Notes under the pieces: generated by a model | Seen by the model: the letters and a program-made list of their open reading frames with translations, nothing else | Told to the model about the DNA's origin: nothing | Database searches by the model: none | Source: Candidatus Hydrogenedens sp. | GTDB lineage: Bacteria > Hydrogenedentota > Hydrogenedentia > Hydrogenedentales > JAEUWI01 | DNA: 64,000 nucleotides | NCBI GenBank assembly: GCA_016125095.1 | Contig: WGMK01000015.1 | Span: 451,881-515,880 of the forward strand | Reading direction: 5' to 3' | Program-made: the position numbers and the translations under genes | Part shown: piece by piece, positions 43,615 to 52,254 of the stretch | Layout of the letters: every line of letters starts with the position of its first letter | Numbering within the stretch: position 1 is the stretch's first letter

Positions 43615-45348
43615 ATGGCTGGGAAGAATACGGTCGATACATCCGCTTGGGCGCCGTTGTCGCGGCGGGACCTGGCGATCCTTGTGGGGCTGCCGCTGCT
43701 GCTGCTGTTGCCGTTGTTGAACAAGGCGTATCACATCGACGATCCGTTGTTCGTTTGGACCGCGCAGCAGGTGCTGAAGACGCCCTTCGATTTCTACGGC
43801 TACATGACGAATTGGAGCAAATCCGAGACGCACATGTACGAGGTGATGCAGAACCCGCCGCTGCTCTCGTATTACCTGGCGCCCTTCGGGGCGGTGCTGG
43901 GCTGGTCGGAATGGATCATGCACGGGCTGATGCTGCCGCTGACGGCGCTGTGCGCGGCGGGCACGTATATGGCGGCGCGGCGCTTCTGCCGCATGCCGAT
44001 GCTGGCGGCGGGCGTCGTGGTGTTCAGTCCGGCGTTTCTGGTGTCGGCCGCACAGGTGATGTCCGACGTGCCGATGGTGGCGTGCTGGAGCTGGGCGCTC
44101 TATTGCTGGATGCGCGCGCTGGACGAGGACCGGCCCGGGTTCGCGATCGCCTGCGGCGTGCTCATCGGCGTGGGCGCGCTCACGAAGTACTTCGCGTTCA
44201 GCCTGGTGCCGCTGCTGCTGGTGTACACATGGCTGGAACGACCGGACCGCCGCGGCATGCTGTGGTATCTGCTGATTCCGCTGGGCATGCTGCTGGCGTT
44301 CGAGGCGGTGACCTACCGGCTCTATGGCGTGGGCCTGCTGAACGATGCGGGCCGATTCGCCGCGCAGCACCGTGCGGCCTACGGCGCCAACACCCTGCGC
44401 AAGATCCAGGTGGCCATCGCATTCACCGGCGCTACGCTGGCCTCGAGCGTGTTCTTCATTCCATGGCTGTGGAACCGCATGGCAGTGGCGGCCTGGGGCG
44501 CGCTGGTGCTGGCGGTCTTTCTGCTCAATTATTTCGTGCCGGAGATTCGCGTGCTGGCGACCGTGTACCTCGTGAACATCTACGATCCGGGCGGCGATAT
44601 CGTGACGAGCACGTCGGTATCCGCGACGGTTTTCCAGCTGCTGCAATGGAGCCTGTGGACCGTGGGCGGGCTGCATCTGTTCGCGCTGCTGGCCGTGGCG
44701 CTGTTTCAGCGGCGCGACAACGCGGTGCTGATGATCACGCTGTGGATTGGCGGAACGCTGTTCTTCATCGGCCTGATCAACCACTTTGTGAACGCGCGCG
44801 TGATTCTGCCCTTCGCGCTGGCGGCGGGGCTGCTGGTGGTGTGGCGGCTCGAGCGGCTGCAGGACCAGGGCGAGGCTCCCCTGCTGCCCATGCGCTACGC
44901 CTGGTGCGCGCTGGTGGCCGCGGGCCTGCTGTCCACGGTATTGAATTATGTGGACTACCGGCTGGCGGGATCGTGCCGCCAGGCCGCGCGCGAAATCATG
45001 GCGGATTATCACGGCGGCGGCAAGGTGTGGTTCTCGGGCCACTCGGGCTGGCAGTTCTACATGGAGGAGCAGGGCGCCTTCCCCGTGGACGAGAAGCGCG
45101 CGACGTTGCTGCCGGGCGACCTCTATGTGCTCCCGTCGAACAACTGGCAGCCGATTCCGATTAACGGCGCGCTGGTGAAGGACTACCACCACGTGACGGT
45201 GCCGGTGCCGCGCTGGGCGACAACCTCGCACTATCAAGTCTACGCGGGTTTCTATTCCGACGCCGCGGGGCCGGTGCCGTTCATGTTCGGACCGGTACCC
45301 GAAGAGGTCTATCTCGTCGTCGAGGTGGGATCCATCCGCGAGCGCTAG
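43615..45348 (+). CDS. GT-C glycosyltransferase, ArnT/PMT-like
   Basis: 577 residues, about 11-12 transmembrane helices. The first large outer loop has the acidic pair KAYHIDDPLFVWTAQQVL, then NPPLLSYYLAPFGAVLG, the layout of dolichol- or undecaprenyl-phosphate-sugar-dependent transferases (GT39/83 type; the Pfam PMT_2 group). The C-terminal about 110 residues are soluble and extracytoplasmic. It would glycosylate a lipid or protein outside the inner membrane. The frame is open far upstream through repeats; ATG 43615 is chosen because the hydrophilic lead MAGKNTVDTSAWAPLSRRDL and TM1 follow. Its end faces cstA, 9 bp away. Confidence 0.85.
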   Translation: MAGKNTVDTSAWAPLSRRDLAILVGLPLLLLLPLLNKAYHIDDPLFVWTAQQVLKTPFDFYGYMTNWSKSETHMYEVMQNPPLLSYYLAPFGAVLGWSEWIMHGLMLPLTALCAAGTYMAARRFCRMPMLAAGVVVFSPAFLVSAAQVMSDVPMVACWSWALYCWMRALDEDRPGFAIACGVLIGVGALTKYFAFSLVPLLLVYTWLERPDRRGMLWYLLIPLGMLLAFEAVTYRLYGVGLLNDAGRFAAQHRAAYGANTLRKIQVAIAFTGATLASSVFFIPWLWNRMAVAAWGALVLAVFLLNYFVPEIRVLATVYLVNIYDPGGDIVTSTSVSATVFQLLQWSLWTVGGLHLFALLAVALFQRRDNAVLMITLWIGGTLFFIGLINHFVNARVILPFALAAGLLVVWRLERLQDQGEAPLLPMRYAWCALVAAGLLSTVLNYVDYRLAGSCRQAAREIMADYHGGGKVWFSGHSGWQFYMEEQGAFPVDEKRATLLPGDLYVLPSNNWQPIPINGALVKDYHHVTVPVPRWATTSHYQVYAGFYSDAAGPVPFMFGPVPEEVYLVVEVGSIRER

Positions 45349-45357
45349 GCGGCCGCA

Positions 45358-47157
45358 TCAGACGCCGTGCACGCCCTCGACCTCGCGTCCGGGCAGCGGC
45401 GGCAGCGGTGCGGGCAGTACGCCTTTCGCGCTGCGCCAGAGCATGAGCGCCTCGAAGACCATCCAGGCGTGGAGGCCCTCGGCGATAAGCCCGATGCCCA
45501 CGAGCAGCATGTTGCCCTTGGCGTAGAATTCCATCAGCTGGTAGGACATCGCCCAGGCAGGCAGCAGGACCATGAGCACCATCGGCAGGATGAGGAACCA
45601 CACCGGCCGGTTGTGTCGGATGAGGTAGAACGCGATGACCAGAAACGCGAGACCCGCGAGCATCTGGTTGATGGCGCCGAAGAGCGGCCACAGGATAAGG
45701 CCGCCCGAGCCCGCGCCGTTGGGTCCGGGGATGAGCGCGAGCGCGCCGCCGGTAACGACGGCCACTGTGGTCGCGGCGTACTTGTTGGTCAGCGCCGGCA
45801 TCCGAAGCGCCGCGCCGAGTTCCTGTACCACATAGCGCTGCAGGCGCGTGGCCGTGTCGAGCGTGGTGGCGGCGAAGCACGCGACCATCACCGCGATGAT
45901 GCCGGCGGAGAGTTCCTTGGGCAGGCCGGTGGCGGAGACCATATTGCCGCCGCCCTCGACGAAGGCGCCCACGGCACGGCTGAGGCTGAGGTCCGCCCAG
46001 TTGCCGCCGTAGTAATTCCCCCACGCTGCCGCACCGGTGAGCAGGCCGCCTTCCTTCGGCGTTACGCCCATGCCCAGGCCCGCGCAGCAGGCGAGGATGA
46101 CCAGCACCGCCAGCGCACCCTCGAGCAGCATGGCGCCGTAGCCGACGTATTGGGCGTCGGTCTCGCACTTGAGCTGCTTGGAAGAGGTGCCCGACGACAC
46201 CAGGCAATGGAAGCCGGAAATCGCGCCGCAGGCGATGGTGATGAACAGGAAGGGGAACATGGGCGGCGCGCCGGCGACGCTACCGGTGTAGGCGGGCGCG
46301 ACCATTTCGGGACGCGCGAGCACAAGGCCCACGGCGACCAGCCCCAGCGCCACGATGAGCTGCTGGCTGTTGATGTAGTCTCGCGGCTGGAGCAGCATCC
46401 ACACGGGCAGCACGCTGGCGAAGAAGCAATAGACCAGCAGGATGGCGGTCCAGATGACGACCTGCGAATTCAAGCCCTGCAGAAAGCTGGACTCGGGGCC
46501 GCCGAAGAGGGGTACATCGCCGAACGTAATGGGCCAGTAATAGACGCCAACGTAGACGGCGACATAGAGCAGCACGAGCGCGCCGAGCGAGGGCAGCAGC
46601 AGCGAGCCATTGAAGCGGTAGACCCAGAACCCGATGGCGACTGCGAGCGGCATGGCCGTCCACACCGAGAGCACGCTGCCGGGATAGATGGAGAAGATGA
46701 CCGCGATGACCAGCCCAAAGATGCCGATGACCACCATGAGCGCGAAGAACAGGATGAACAGGAACAGCAGCCGCGCGCGCGGGGATATCATGCGTCCGGC
46801 GACATCGCCGATGGTTTGCCCGCGCGAGCGCAGCGATACCACGAGCGAGCCGAGATCGTGCACGGCGCCGATGAAGATGCTGCCCACCAGCACCCACGCC
46901 AGCGCCGGCAGCCAGCCCCAGAACACCGCGATGGCCGGGCCGACGATGGGGCCCGTGCCCGCGATGCTGGTGAAATGGTGTCCGAACACGACGGACTTCG
47001 CCGTGGGCACGAAATCATGGCCGTCCTTCATCTCTTCCGAGGGCACGATGTTCTTGGGGTCGAGCCCGAAAATCTTGCGCGACAGATACCGCCCGTAAGT
47101 GTGGTAAGCCGCGATGAACCCGAAGAACGACAGCAGCGCGATGACCAGCGTTTCCAT
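45358..47157 (-). CDS. cstA: Carbon starvation protein CstA (pyruvate/peptide transporter family)
   Basis: 599 residues, about 16 transmembrane helices. The CstA core motif is intact: YGRYLSRKIFGLD, PTAKSVVFGHHFTSIAGTGPIVGPAIAVFWGW, FIGAVHDLGSLVVSLRSRG, and SGFHCLVSSGTSSKQLKCE. CstA/BtsT proteins are inner-membrane carriers for pyruvate or peptides, used when carbon is short. Length is near the shorter CstA forms. AAGGAAC precedes ATG 47157. The palindrome TGCGTT-A-AACGCA in the 5' leader (47177-47189) could be an operator. Confidence 0.94.
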   Translation of the reverse strand: METLVIALLSFFGFIAAYHTYGRYLSRKIFGLDPKNIVPSEEMKDGHDFVPTAKSVVFGHHFTSIAGTGPIVGPAIAVFWGWLPALAWVLVGSIFIGAVHDLGSLVVSLRSRGQTIGDVAGRMISPRARLLFLFILFFALMVVIGIFGLVIAVIFSIYPGSVLSVWTAMPLAVAIGFWVYRFNGSLLLPSLGALVLLYVAVYVGVYYWPITFGDVPLFGGPESSFLQGLNSQVVIWTAILLVYCFFASVLPVWMLLQPRDYINSQQLIVALGLVAVGLVLARPEMVAPAYTGSVAGAPPMFPFLFITIACGAISGFHCLVSSGTSSKQLKCETDAQYVGYGAMLLEGALAVLVILACCAGLGMGVTPKEGGLLTGAAAWGNYYGGNWADLSLSRAVGAFVEGGGNMVSATGLPKELSAGIIAVMVACFAATTLDTATRLQRYVVQELGAALRMPALTNKYAATTVAVVTGGALALIPGPNGAGSGGLILWPLFGAINQMLAGLAFLVIAFYLIRHNRPVWFLILPMVLMVLLPAWAMSYQLMEFYAKGNMLLVGIGLIAEGLHAWMVFEALMLWRSAKGVLPAPLPPLPGREVEGVHGV

Positions 47158-47176
47158 GAGTGCCCGGTTCCTTTAT

Positions 47177-47189
47177 TGCGTTAAACGCA
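47177..47189 (-). promoter_or_regulatory. Palindrome in the cstA leader
   Basis: TGCGTT-A-AACGCA, a perfect 6-1-6 inverted repeat 20 nt before the cstA start. A possible extended -10 (TGG-TATCCT, about 47203-47211, minus strand) lies just upstream, so a bound protein would block early elongation. Confidence 0.4.
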
Positions 47190-47319
47190 CCGATAACCGC
47201 GCAGGATACCAAATGACGCGCCGCAACGCGAAAGCGGCGGGCGGTTTAGAAGGGGAGCGTTTTTGACAGGATAACAGGATATCGGGATTGGGGAGGGAGA
47301 AGGAGAAGAGGGGGCGTTC

Positions 47320-47667
47320 GGTAGGGCGAGCGTACGCGCGAGCCATCTTGGGGCTGATGTGCCGGGAGCGCCGCTTTCCAAAGCGGCATCTTGGCGCAAA
47401 TACCGCGGACCGGAGCAATCCACACCTTCCTACCGTCATTGCGAGCGAAGCGCGGCAACCTCTTTAATGTGTGGATGGCGGCATGCCGTACAGTTCGTCG
47501 CCTGCAAAGCGGTGTCGGTATCCAGCTCCGCAATGCCGCCCTCGCGCCAAAGAGGTTGCCGCGTCACTCGGGGACTCGCTCCTCGCAATGACGATGTTGG
47601 CAGAGCCGACGGAACGTAAGCGCGTGATGACGTTGTAATGGCTCGCGGGTACGCTCGCCCTACCGCG
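47320..47667. repeat. Composite inverted-repeat element R2-R1(copy F)-R2
   Basis: About 350 bp bounded by facing R2 boxes (plus at 47320-47352, minus at 47638-47667) with R1 copy F (47432-47596) inside. R1F arms: CGTCATTGCGAGCGAAGCGC and CCAAAGAGGTTGCCGCGTCA...AATGACGATG. This is the clearest complete version of the composite. No gene is seen from 47158 to 47753. Confidence 0.85.
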
Positions 47668-47718
47668 CCGACGTTCTTGCATAGTCGCCCCCGGTGTGCA
47701 ATTGGGCGCATTATCGCG

Positions 47719-47726
47719 TATAAGAT
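47719..47726 (+). promoter_or_regulatory. -10 box of the serine hydrolase gene
   Basis: TATAAGAT offers overlapping -10 hexamers 28 nt before ATG 47754; GTGCAA 17 bp upstream is a weak -35. GGGAG lies 11 nt before the ATG. Confidence 0.45.
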
Positions 47727-47753
47727 TGCGGTACCCTGGGAGACTTGTACGCG

Positions 47754-48977
47754 ATGAAGAATTTCCTGCGCTTTACAGCGGTGATGATGACGGTGACCGT
47801 GGCCGGTGTTGGCATGGCCGTCTATGCGAAACGGGCCGAACTGCACCGCATTTACGTGTTGTTCAATCTCTTCGAGCCGGACCGGATCGTCGAGAATTTC
47901 CGGACGATGGACCAGATTACGGAGACCGTGCCGGTTCACCGGGGCGACGAGGTATGGGCGCTGGAGGCGGGGACGCCGATGGAACTGCCGGAATCGTTTC
48001 CCTTCGGCGGCGAGACCATGAGCACGCAGGAGTTTATCGACTACACGAACACGACCGGGCTTATGGTACTGCACGACGACCGGGTGGTGTTCGAGAAGTA
48101 CTACCGCGGCGAGACGGCGGAGACGCGCCATATCTCGTGGTCGGTCGCAAAGTCGTTCACCTCGGCGCTGATCGGCATCGCACTGGAGCAGGGCCAGATT
48201 GACGACATCATGGACCCCGTGGACAAGTACGCGCCCTCGCTGGCTGGCTGCGGCTATCAGGGCGTGCCCCTCAAGCATGTCCTCCAGATGGCCTCGGGCA
48301 TCGAATTCACCGAGGATTACGACGACTTCTTTTCCGACATTAACCGCATGGGCCGTGAGATATTCGCCTTCAACGTGCCGGTCGAGGACTTCGTACGGTC
48401 GCTGAAGAACGGGCGTCCCTCGGGCACGGTACACCACTACGTGAGCATGGACACGCAGGTGCTGGCGATGGTGCTGCGGGGCGCGACGAAGAAATCCATC
48501 GCCGAGCTGACCGAGACCCAGCTGTGGAAACCCATCGGCATGGAATCGGACGCGTATTGGATGGTGGATGCCAAGGGCCGGGCGCTGGCATTCGGCTGCC
48601 TGAATGCGGTGCTGCGCGACTACGCGCGCTTCGGTATGCTTTATCTGCACGAGGGCAAGCGCGGCGATACGCAGGTGGTGCCGGCAGACTGGGTGCGCGC
48701 CTCGACCACGCCGCAGGACGACTATGTGATGCCCGGCGACGACCTGACCAGCCTCGACGATTTGGGCTATGGCTACCAGTGGTGGGTGCCGGTGGAGTCC
48801 GATGGCGACTACTTCGCCATCGGCGTCTACAACCAGTTCATCTATGTGAGCCCCAAGCGCCGCGTGGTCATCGCCAAGACGAGCGCCAACGCGCACTACC
48901 TCGACGACGGCATGATCTCCGAATCCCAGGCCGTACAGTTCTTCCGGGCCGTTGCGAAGGTGGCGGCGGGGGAATAG
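47754..48977 (+). CDS. Serine hydrolase of the class C beta-lactamase/DD-peptidase fold
   Basis: 407 residues. An N-terminal hydrophobic segment (MKNFLRFTAVMMTVTVAGVGMAVYA) acts as signal anchor. The catalytic SxxK is in HISWSVAKSFTSALIG, with the expected GIALEQGQIDDIMDPV downstream. The second motif is YVSMDTQVLAMVL (Tyr of YxN/YxS), and GYGYQWWVP lies near the third. Members include esterases, D-aminopeptidases and penicillin-binding-like enzymes; substrate unknown. A TTG 9 bp upstream is in frame but sits too close to the GGGAG box, so ATG 47754 is preferred. Repeats flank both ends. Confidence 0.88.
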   Translation: MKNFLRFTAVMMTVTVAGVGMAVYAKRAELHRIYVLFNLFEPDRIVENFRTMDQITETVPVHRGDEVWALEAGTPMELPESFPFGGETMSTQEFIDYTNTTGLMVLHDDRVVFEKYYRGETAETRHISWSVAKSFTSALIGIALEQGQIDDIMDPVDKYAPSLAGCGYQGVPLKHVLQMASGIEFTEDYDDFFSDINRMGREIFAFNVPVEDFVRSLKNGRPSGTVHHYVSMDTQVLAMVLRGATKKSIAELTETQLWKPIGMESDAYWMVDAKGRALAFGCLNAVLRDYARFGMLYLHEGKRGDTQVVPADWVRASTTPQDDYVMPGDDLTSLDDLGYGYQWWVPVESDGDYFAIGVYNQFIYVSPKRRVVIAKTSANAHYLDDGMISESQAVQFFRAVAKVAAGE

Positions 48978-48996
48978 CGGCAGGCAAGAAGGGCGC

Positions 48997-49160
48997 GGCT
49001 TGCCGCTTTGGAGTGCGCAAGACTTGCTTGCGCTTTCGCGGAGGGAGCTTGCTCCCGTCGTCGTCATGCGGACCCGAATCCAGAGTCCAAGCGCCGGAAG
49101 CGAGCTTCCTCGGTTAAAGCGGCAGCAAGTCTGCCGCAGTCCAAAGCGGCTGCGCCGCAA
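48997..49160. repeat. R4 repeat, second copy
   Basis: Same order of parts as 20602-20750: TTTGGAGTGCGCAAGACTTG, GGAGGGAGCTTGCTCCCGTC, GGAAGCGAGCTTCCTCGGTT, AAAGCGGCAGCAAGTCTGCC. Several parts are self-complementary, so the transcript would fold strongly. It lies between the serine hydrolase gene and the convergent Gly/Cys-rich gene. Confidence 0.82.
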
Positions 49161-49198
49161 GAAGAACCTCGTCTTGCGCCTCCGGCAGGTCGGGCGCA

Positions 49199-50158
49199 TC
49201 AGTCTCCGCCGCAGCCGCCACCGCAGCAGCCGCCTCCGCCGTCTCCCCCGCCATCGCCGCTGTCTCCCCCGCCTCCCCCGCCTCCACTGTCGCCGCTTTC
49301 ACCGCCACCGCCGAAAACGCTGCCAATGCTCCAGCCCCCACTATCGCAGCCGGAACCGCAGCCGGTGGCGCTACAGCCGCCACGCCCGCCGCGCCGCCAT
49401 TTCGCGCGGAACAATGCGATGATCAGCAGCCCGACCACTACGGGCAGCGGATTGAACCAGCCCCAGCCGGCCTCGTTGATGGCGGGCATGAAGAAGGGAG
49501 CGAACATCGGGTGCAGAAAGAAGTCGAGCAGGCCGTATACACAGACCGCCACGAAACCCGCAGCATAAAAAACAGCGAACCCCATGAAGAAATCGGACAG
49601 CGTGACGTGGTCGAAAATGGATTCCTTCATGGCGCCGTCGTCGGCCCCGGCGGCGGCGAGCATCAGCCCAGCAGCAAGGAGCAGCGGCCAGGCGAAGCGG
49701 AAGAAGGCCTTGCGCGATTTCGGTGCCAGCTTCTTTTCCCGCGGGCGGTCTTCTCCGGTCGGCCAGATATCGTCCGGCGCCGCATGGCCGAATTCTTCCG
49801 CGTAATTGCGGAGGGTCGCACGGTATTGCTCCGCGTGACGATCGTCTTCCGTGGCGCCGCCGGCCGAGGGTTCGTGGTGCAACGGCCGTTTCAGCAGCTC
49901 GCCGCAGAGGCGGTCCCAGTAGGACCGCGTGTAGATAAGGTGCAGGTGCCACACCGCGTCGACGGCCTTCGACGGCGTGGCCGGGCGGTCGCCGGTGACC
50001 GCGAGATACAGGAAGCGGCGGTATTCCTCGATGGCGCGCCCGGTGAAGCGGGTGGTCCAGCCTTGCTCACGCGCCAGACGCGCGGCAAACCCGCCGCGGG
50101 CGTTCGGCGCGTCGATGTCGAACCGCTTCAGGGCCTCGTAGAGTTCCCGATTCCGCAT
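49199..50158 (-). CDS. DUF1399-like membrane protein with Gly/Cys-rich tail
   Basis: 319 residues. The N-terminal domain has KAVDAVWHLHLIYTRSYWDR, LLKRPLHHEPSAGGATED and TLRNYAEEFGHAAPDDIWP, the conserved pattern of the glycine-rich domain-containing (DUF1399-like) family; the clustered His suggest metal binding. Three hydrophobic segments follow (about residues 155-245). The last about 60 residues are almost only Gly, Ser, Asp and Cys, ending with GGGCCGGGCGGD-type sequence. Function unknown. Transcribed toward the R4 repeat. Confidence 0.82.
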   Translation of the reverse strand: MRNRELYEALKRFDIDAPNARGGFAARLAREQGWTTRFTGRAIEEYRRFLYLAVTGDRPATPSKAVDAVWHLHLIYTRSYWDRLCGELLKRPLHHEPSAGGATEDDRHAEQYRATLRNYAEEFGHAAPDDIWPTGEDRPREKKLAPKSRKAFFRFAWPLLLAAGLMLAAAGADDGAMKESIFDHVTLSDFFMGFAVFYAAGFVAVCVYGLLDFFLHPMFAPFFMPAINEAGWGWFNPLPVVVGLLIIALFRAKWRRGGRGGCSATGCGSGCDSGGWSIGSVFGGGGESGDSGGGGGGGDSGDGGGDGGGGCCGGGCGGD

Positions 50159-50224
50159 CGTTCCGTCTCCCGGTAGTGCGAAGCTTAGGGGAGGTTATAG
50201 CACGATATGGAGGCTGGTGGGCAG

Positions 50225-50272
50225 AAAAAATCCCCCCGGCGGCGGCTAGCGCGGGCCGCGCGCCGGGGGGAT
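50225..50272 (-). terminator. Intrinsic terminator of the surface-protein gene
   Basis: ATCCCCCCGGCG (50230-50241) pairs with its complement at 50261-50272; on the minus strand six T follow. It lies 6 bp past the stop at 50278. Confidence 0.88.
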
Positions 50273-50277
50273 ATCGG

Positions 50278-52089
50278 TTATCGTCGGCGCAGCGATGCGG
50301 CCCCGGCGCCCAGCAGCAGAAGTACGGCGGGCCAGGCGGCCACGGGCACGGCGGGCGGGCCGGGGAGAATGGTGAAGGCCGCCGTGGCCACGGCCGTGCC
50401 GGGGTTGCCGGCGAGGTCGAAACCGGATACTACGACCTCGGCCGGGCCGGCGGGATCGTAGTCCCCGAGGGTATACACGAAGGCGTACCCGCTCTTGGCC
50501 TCCACGTCGGCCGGATTGCCGTTGACGGTGACCTGCGGGGTTCCATTAAGCGGCTCCGAGGTATCGAAGGTTATACGTACGGTATCGCCGGAGCCCGCGA
50601 TGGAGGGCGTAACGCTGATACCGCTGATCACCGGCGCCGTCGAGTCGTAGGTAAGGGTCAGCACGTTAGACGGCGCATTCGGATTGCCCGCCGCATCGGT
50701 GAAGACGCCCCCCGGCACGGAGACATCGAATGCACCCTCGATCCCCGGGGTGAGCGTGAAACTGTAATCCGCCCCGTTGCCCGAGAGGGAGCTTGGAATC
50801 GCATTCGAAGCCACCAGGTCGGCGAGTTCGAATCCGTTCAGCGGCTCGTTCGCGGTCGCCAGCACGGTGACCGGGCCCGACACCTGGTCCCCGCCGGCTC
50901 GGCTGAGGACCAGGCCGGGGCCCGTGTGGTCGATAACGACAACCGGACTCACGAGGGTGTTGCCCAGCGTGACGGCAGAGAGGCTGGTCACGTCGCTCGC
51001 CGGATCCACACTTATCGTGAGCGTACCTTCGCCGGTCACCCCCGTGAGGGTGGCGGTGTATTCGTAGCTGGAGCCGGTAAGGGTAAAGCCGGAATGCGTC
51101 ACACCGTTCTCGACGATGACGAGATCGGATTCCGCGTCGAAGCCCAGGACTTCGCGGTCGAACTGGATGAGAAACGGGATGTCTGCCGCGTTCGTGGGTG
51201 AGTCGATTTGCGCGGCGGTAAAGGTTACGAGCGGCCGTGTTTCGCTGTAGACGCCTAGCACATAGTTGCCCTGGTCGCCCGCGTAGCCCGATACGCGCAC
51301 GAGATAGGTGGTGCCATTGCTGACCGGGAAGCCGCTGATAAACGACCTGCGGCCGCAGATGTCGTCGTCGCTGCAGGCAAGCACGGAACCGCCGCAGACA
51401 TCGAAGATGGAGAGCGTGGTGTCGAAGTCGCTGCCGCAAGTGGTGAAATTCATTTGCGCGTCGGCGGTCGCGGTGTAGGCATACCAGACATCGGCATAGT
51501 CGCCGGTACTGCAGGACGAGGTAAAGGAGCCCGTGGCCCCCACCAGCGAAGCCTGCACCTCGATGCCTTCCAGCAGGGGAACCGCGCTTGCGCAGTCGTC
51601 GTTTTCCAGGGGGACGCAGTCCACCGAAGCTTGGGCCGTGAGGGTGAATGGGCCGACTTGTTCAAAGATGCCGGCGACCCGGAGCAGGTAGCTGGAGCCG
51701 GCCGATACGGAGAAGCACTGGATAAGCGAGCCGTTCTCGAACTCGAGTCCGTCATCGTCGTTGCAGGCCAGCAGCGCACCGCCACACGCGTCGTAAATCG
51801 ACAGCGTCGAGTCGAACAAGGGTTCGGACAACGCAACATGGAAATCGACATAGCCCGACGCGGCTGCGTCGAAGCGGTACCACACGTCGTAGATGTCGGT
51901 TTCGACGCAGGAAGCCGTGCCGGAAGCGGTGGCCTCTTCGTTCGAGCCGACCACGGTCTCCCCGAGTACCAGGGGAATCGCGCCAGCACAGAAATCATTC
52001 TCCGGCTGGGCGGCGGCGTTTCCGGCCGAGAGGGCCGATACGACCAAGGCCATTCCGATGCAAGCAATCAAGCCTGATTTAATTTCCAT
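50278..52089 (-). CDS. Secreted multidomain surface protein with C-terminal sorting tail
   Basis: 603 residues from ATG 52089. A signal peptide ends AGNAAAQ. Two pre-peptidase-like beta domains (about residues 33-155 and 158-275) each begin with NDFC/NDDC and contain DVWYRFDA or DVWYAYTA, STLSIYDACGG or TTLSIFDVCGG, LLACNDDD and SYLLRV, with paired Cys. Three Ig-like/bacterial adhesion domains follow (TAPVISGISVTPSIAGSGDT). The C-terminus VPVAAWPAVLLLLGAGAASL plus an Arg cluster is a tripartite sorting signal of the IPTL/PEP-CTERM kind. No adjacent sorting enzyme is seen. Promoter and operator boxes at 52156-52192; terminator at 50225-50272. Confidence 0.85.
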   Translation of the reverse strand: MEIKSGLIACIGMALVVSALSAGNAAAQPENDFCAGAIPLVLGETVVGSNEEATASGTASCVETDIYDVWYRFDAAASGYVDFHVALSEPLFDSTLSIYDACGGALLACNDDDGLEFENGSLIQCFSVSAGSSYLLRVAGIFEQVGPFTLTAQASVDCVPLENDDCASAVPLLEGIEVQASLVGATGSFTSSCSTGDYADVWYAYTATADAQMNFTTCGSDFDTTLSIFDVCGGSVLACSDDDICGRRSFISGFPVSNGTTYLVRVSGYAGDQGNYVLGVYSETRPLVTFTAAQIDSPTNAADIPFLIQFDREVLGFDAESDLVIVENGVTHSGFTLTGSSYEYTATLTGVTGEGTLTISVDPASDVTSLSAVTLGNTLVSPVVVIDHTGPGLVLSRAGGDQVSGPVTVLATANEPLNGFELADLVASNAIPSSLSGNGADYSFTLTPGIEGAFDVSVPGGVFTDAAGNPNAPSNVLTLTYDSTAPVISGISVTPSIAGSGDTVRITFDTSEPLNGTPQVTVNGNPADVEAKSGYAFVYTLGDYDPAGPAEVVVSGFDLAGNPGTAVATAAFTILPGPPAVPVAAWPAVLLLLGAGAASLRRR

Positions 52090-52155
52090 GCTGCGAACCT
52101 CGTGGGCTGTGTGCCGTGAACCATCCCTTTTTGCTCCGAAGATGAAGCAGCCCAA

Positions 52156-52192
52156 ATTCTAAGTCATGCGCTTTAGTAAGTCAAGAGACTTA
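52156..52192 (-). promoter_or_regulatory. Promoter of the surface-protein gene with TAAGTC operator boxes
   Basis: Minus-strand TTGACT (52184-52179), 17-bp spacer, TAGAAT (52161-52156). TAAGTC-AAGA-GACTTA (52177-52192) overlaps the -35 and another TAAGTC (52160-52165) overlaps the -10. The divergent TetR gene is 70 bp away, so that regulator may bind here. Confidence 0.6.
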
Positions 52193-52218
52193 ATTTTGTC
52201 GATAAACATGACCGCTGC

Positions 52219-52248
52219 TTGCATTAAATAATCACTCTGAATTAATCT
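52219..52248 (+). promoter_or_regulatory. Promoter of the tetR-like gene, leaderless arrangement
   Basis: TTGCAT (52219-52224), 18-bp spacer, TAATCT (52243-52248), then 6 nt to ATG 52255. No Shine-Dalgarno sequence is present. Confidence 0.5.
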
Positions 52249-52254
52249 TGCCCC

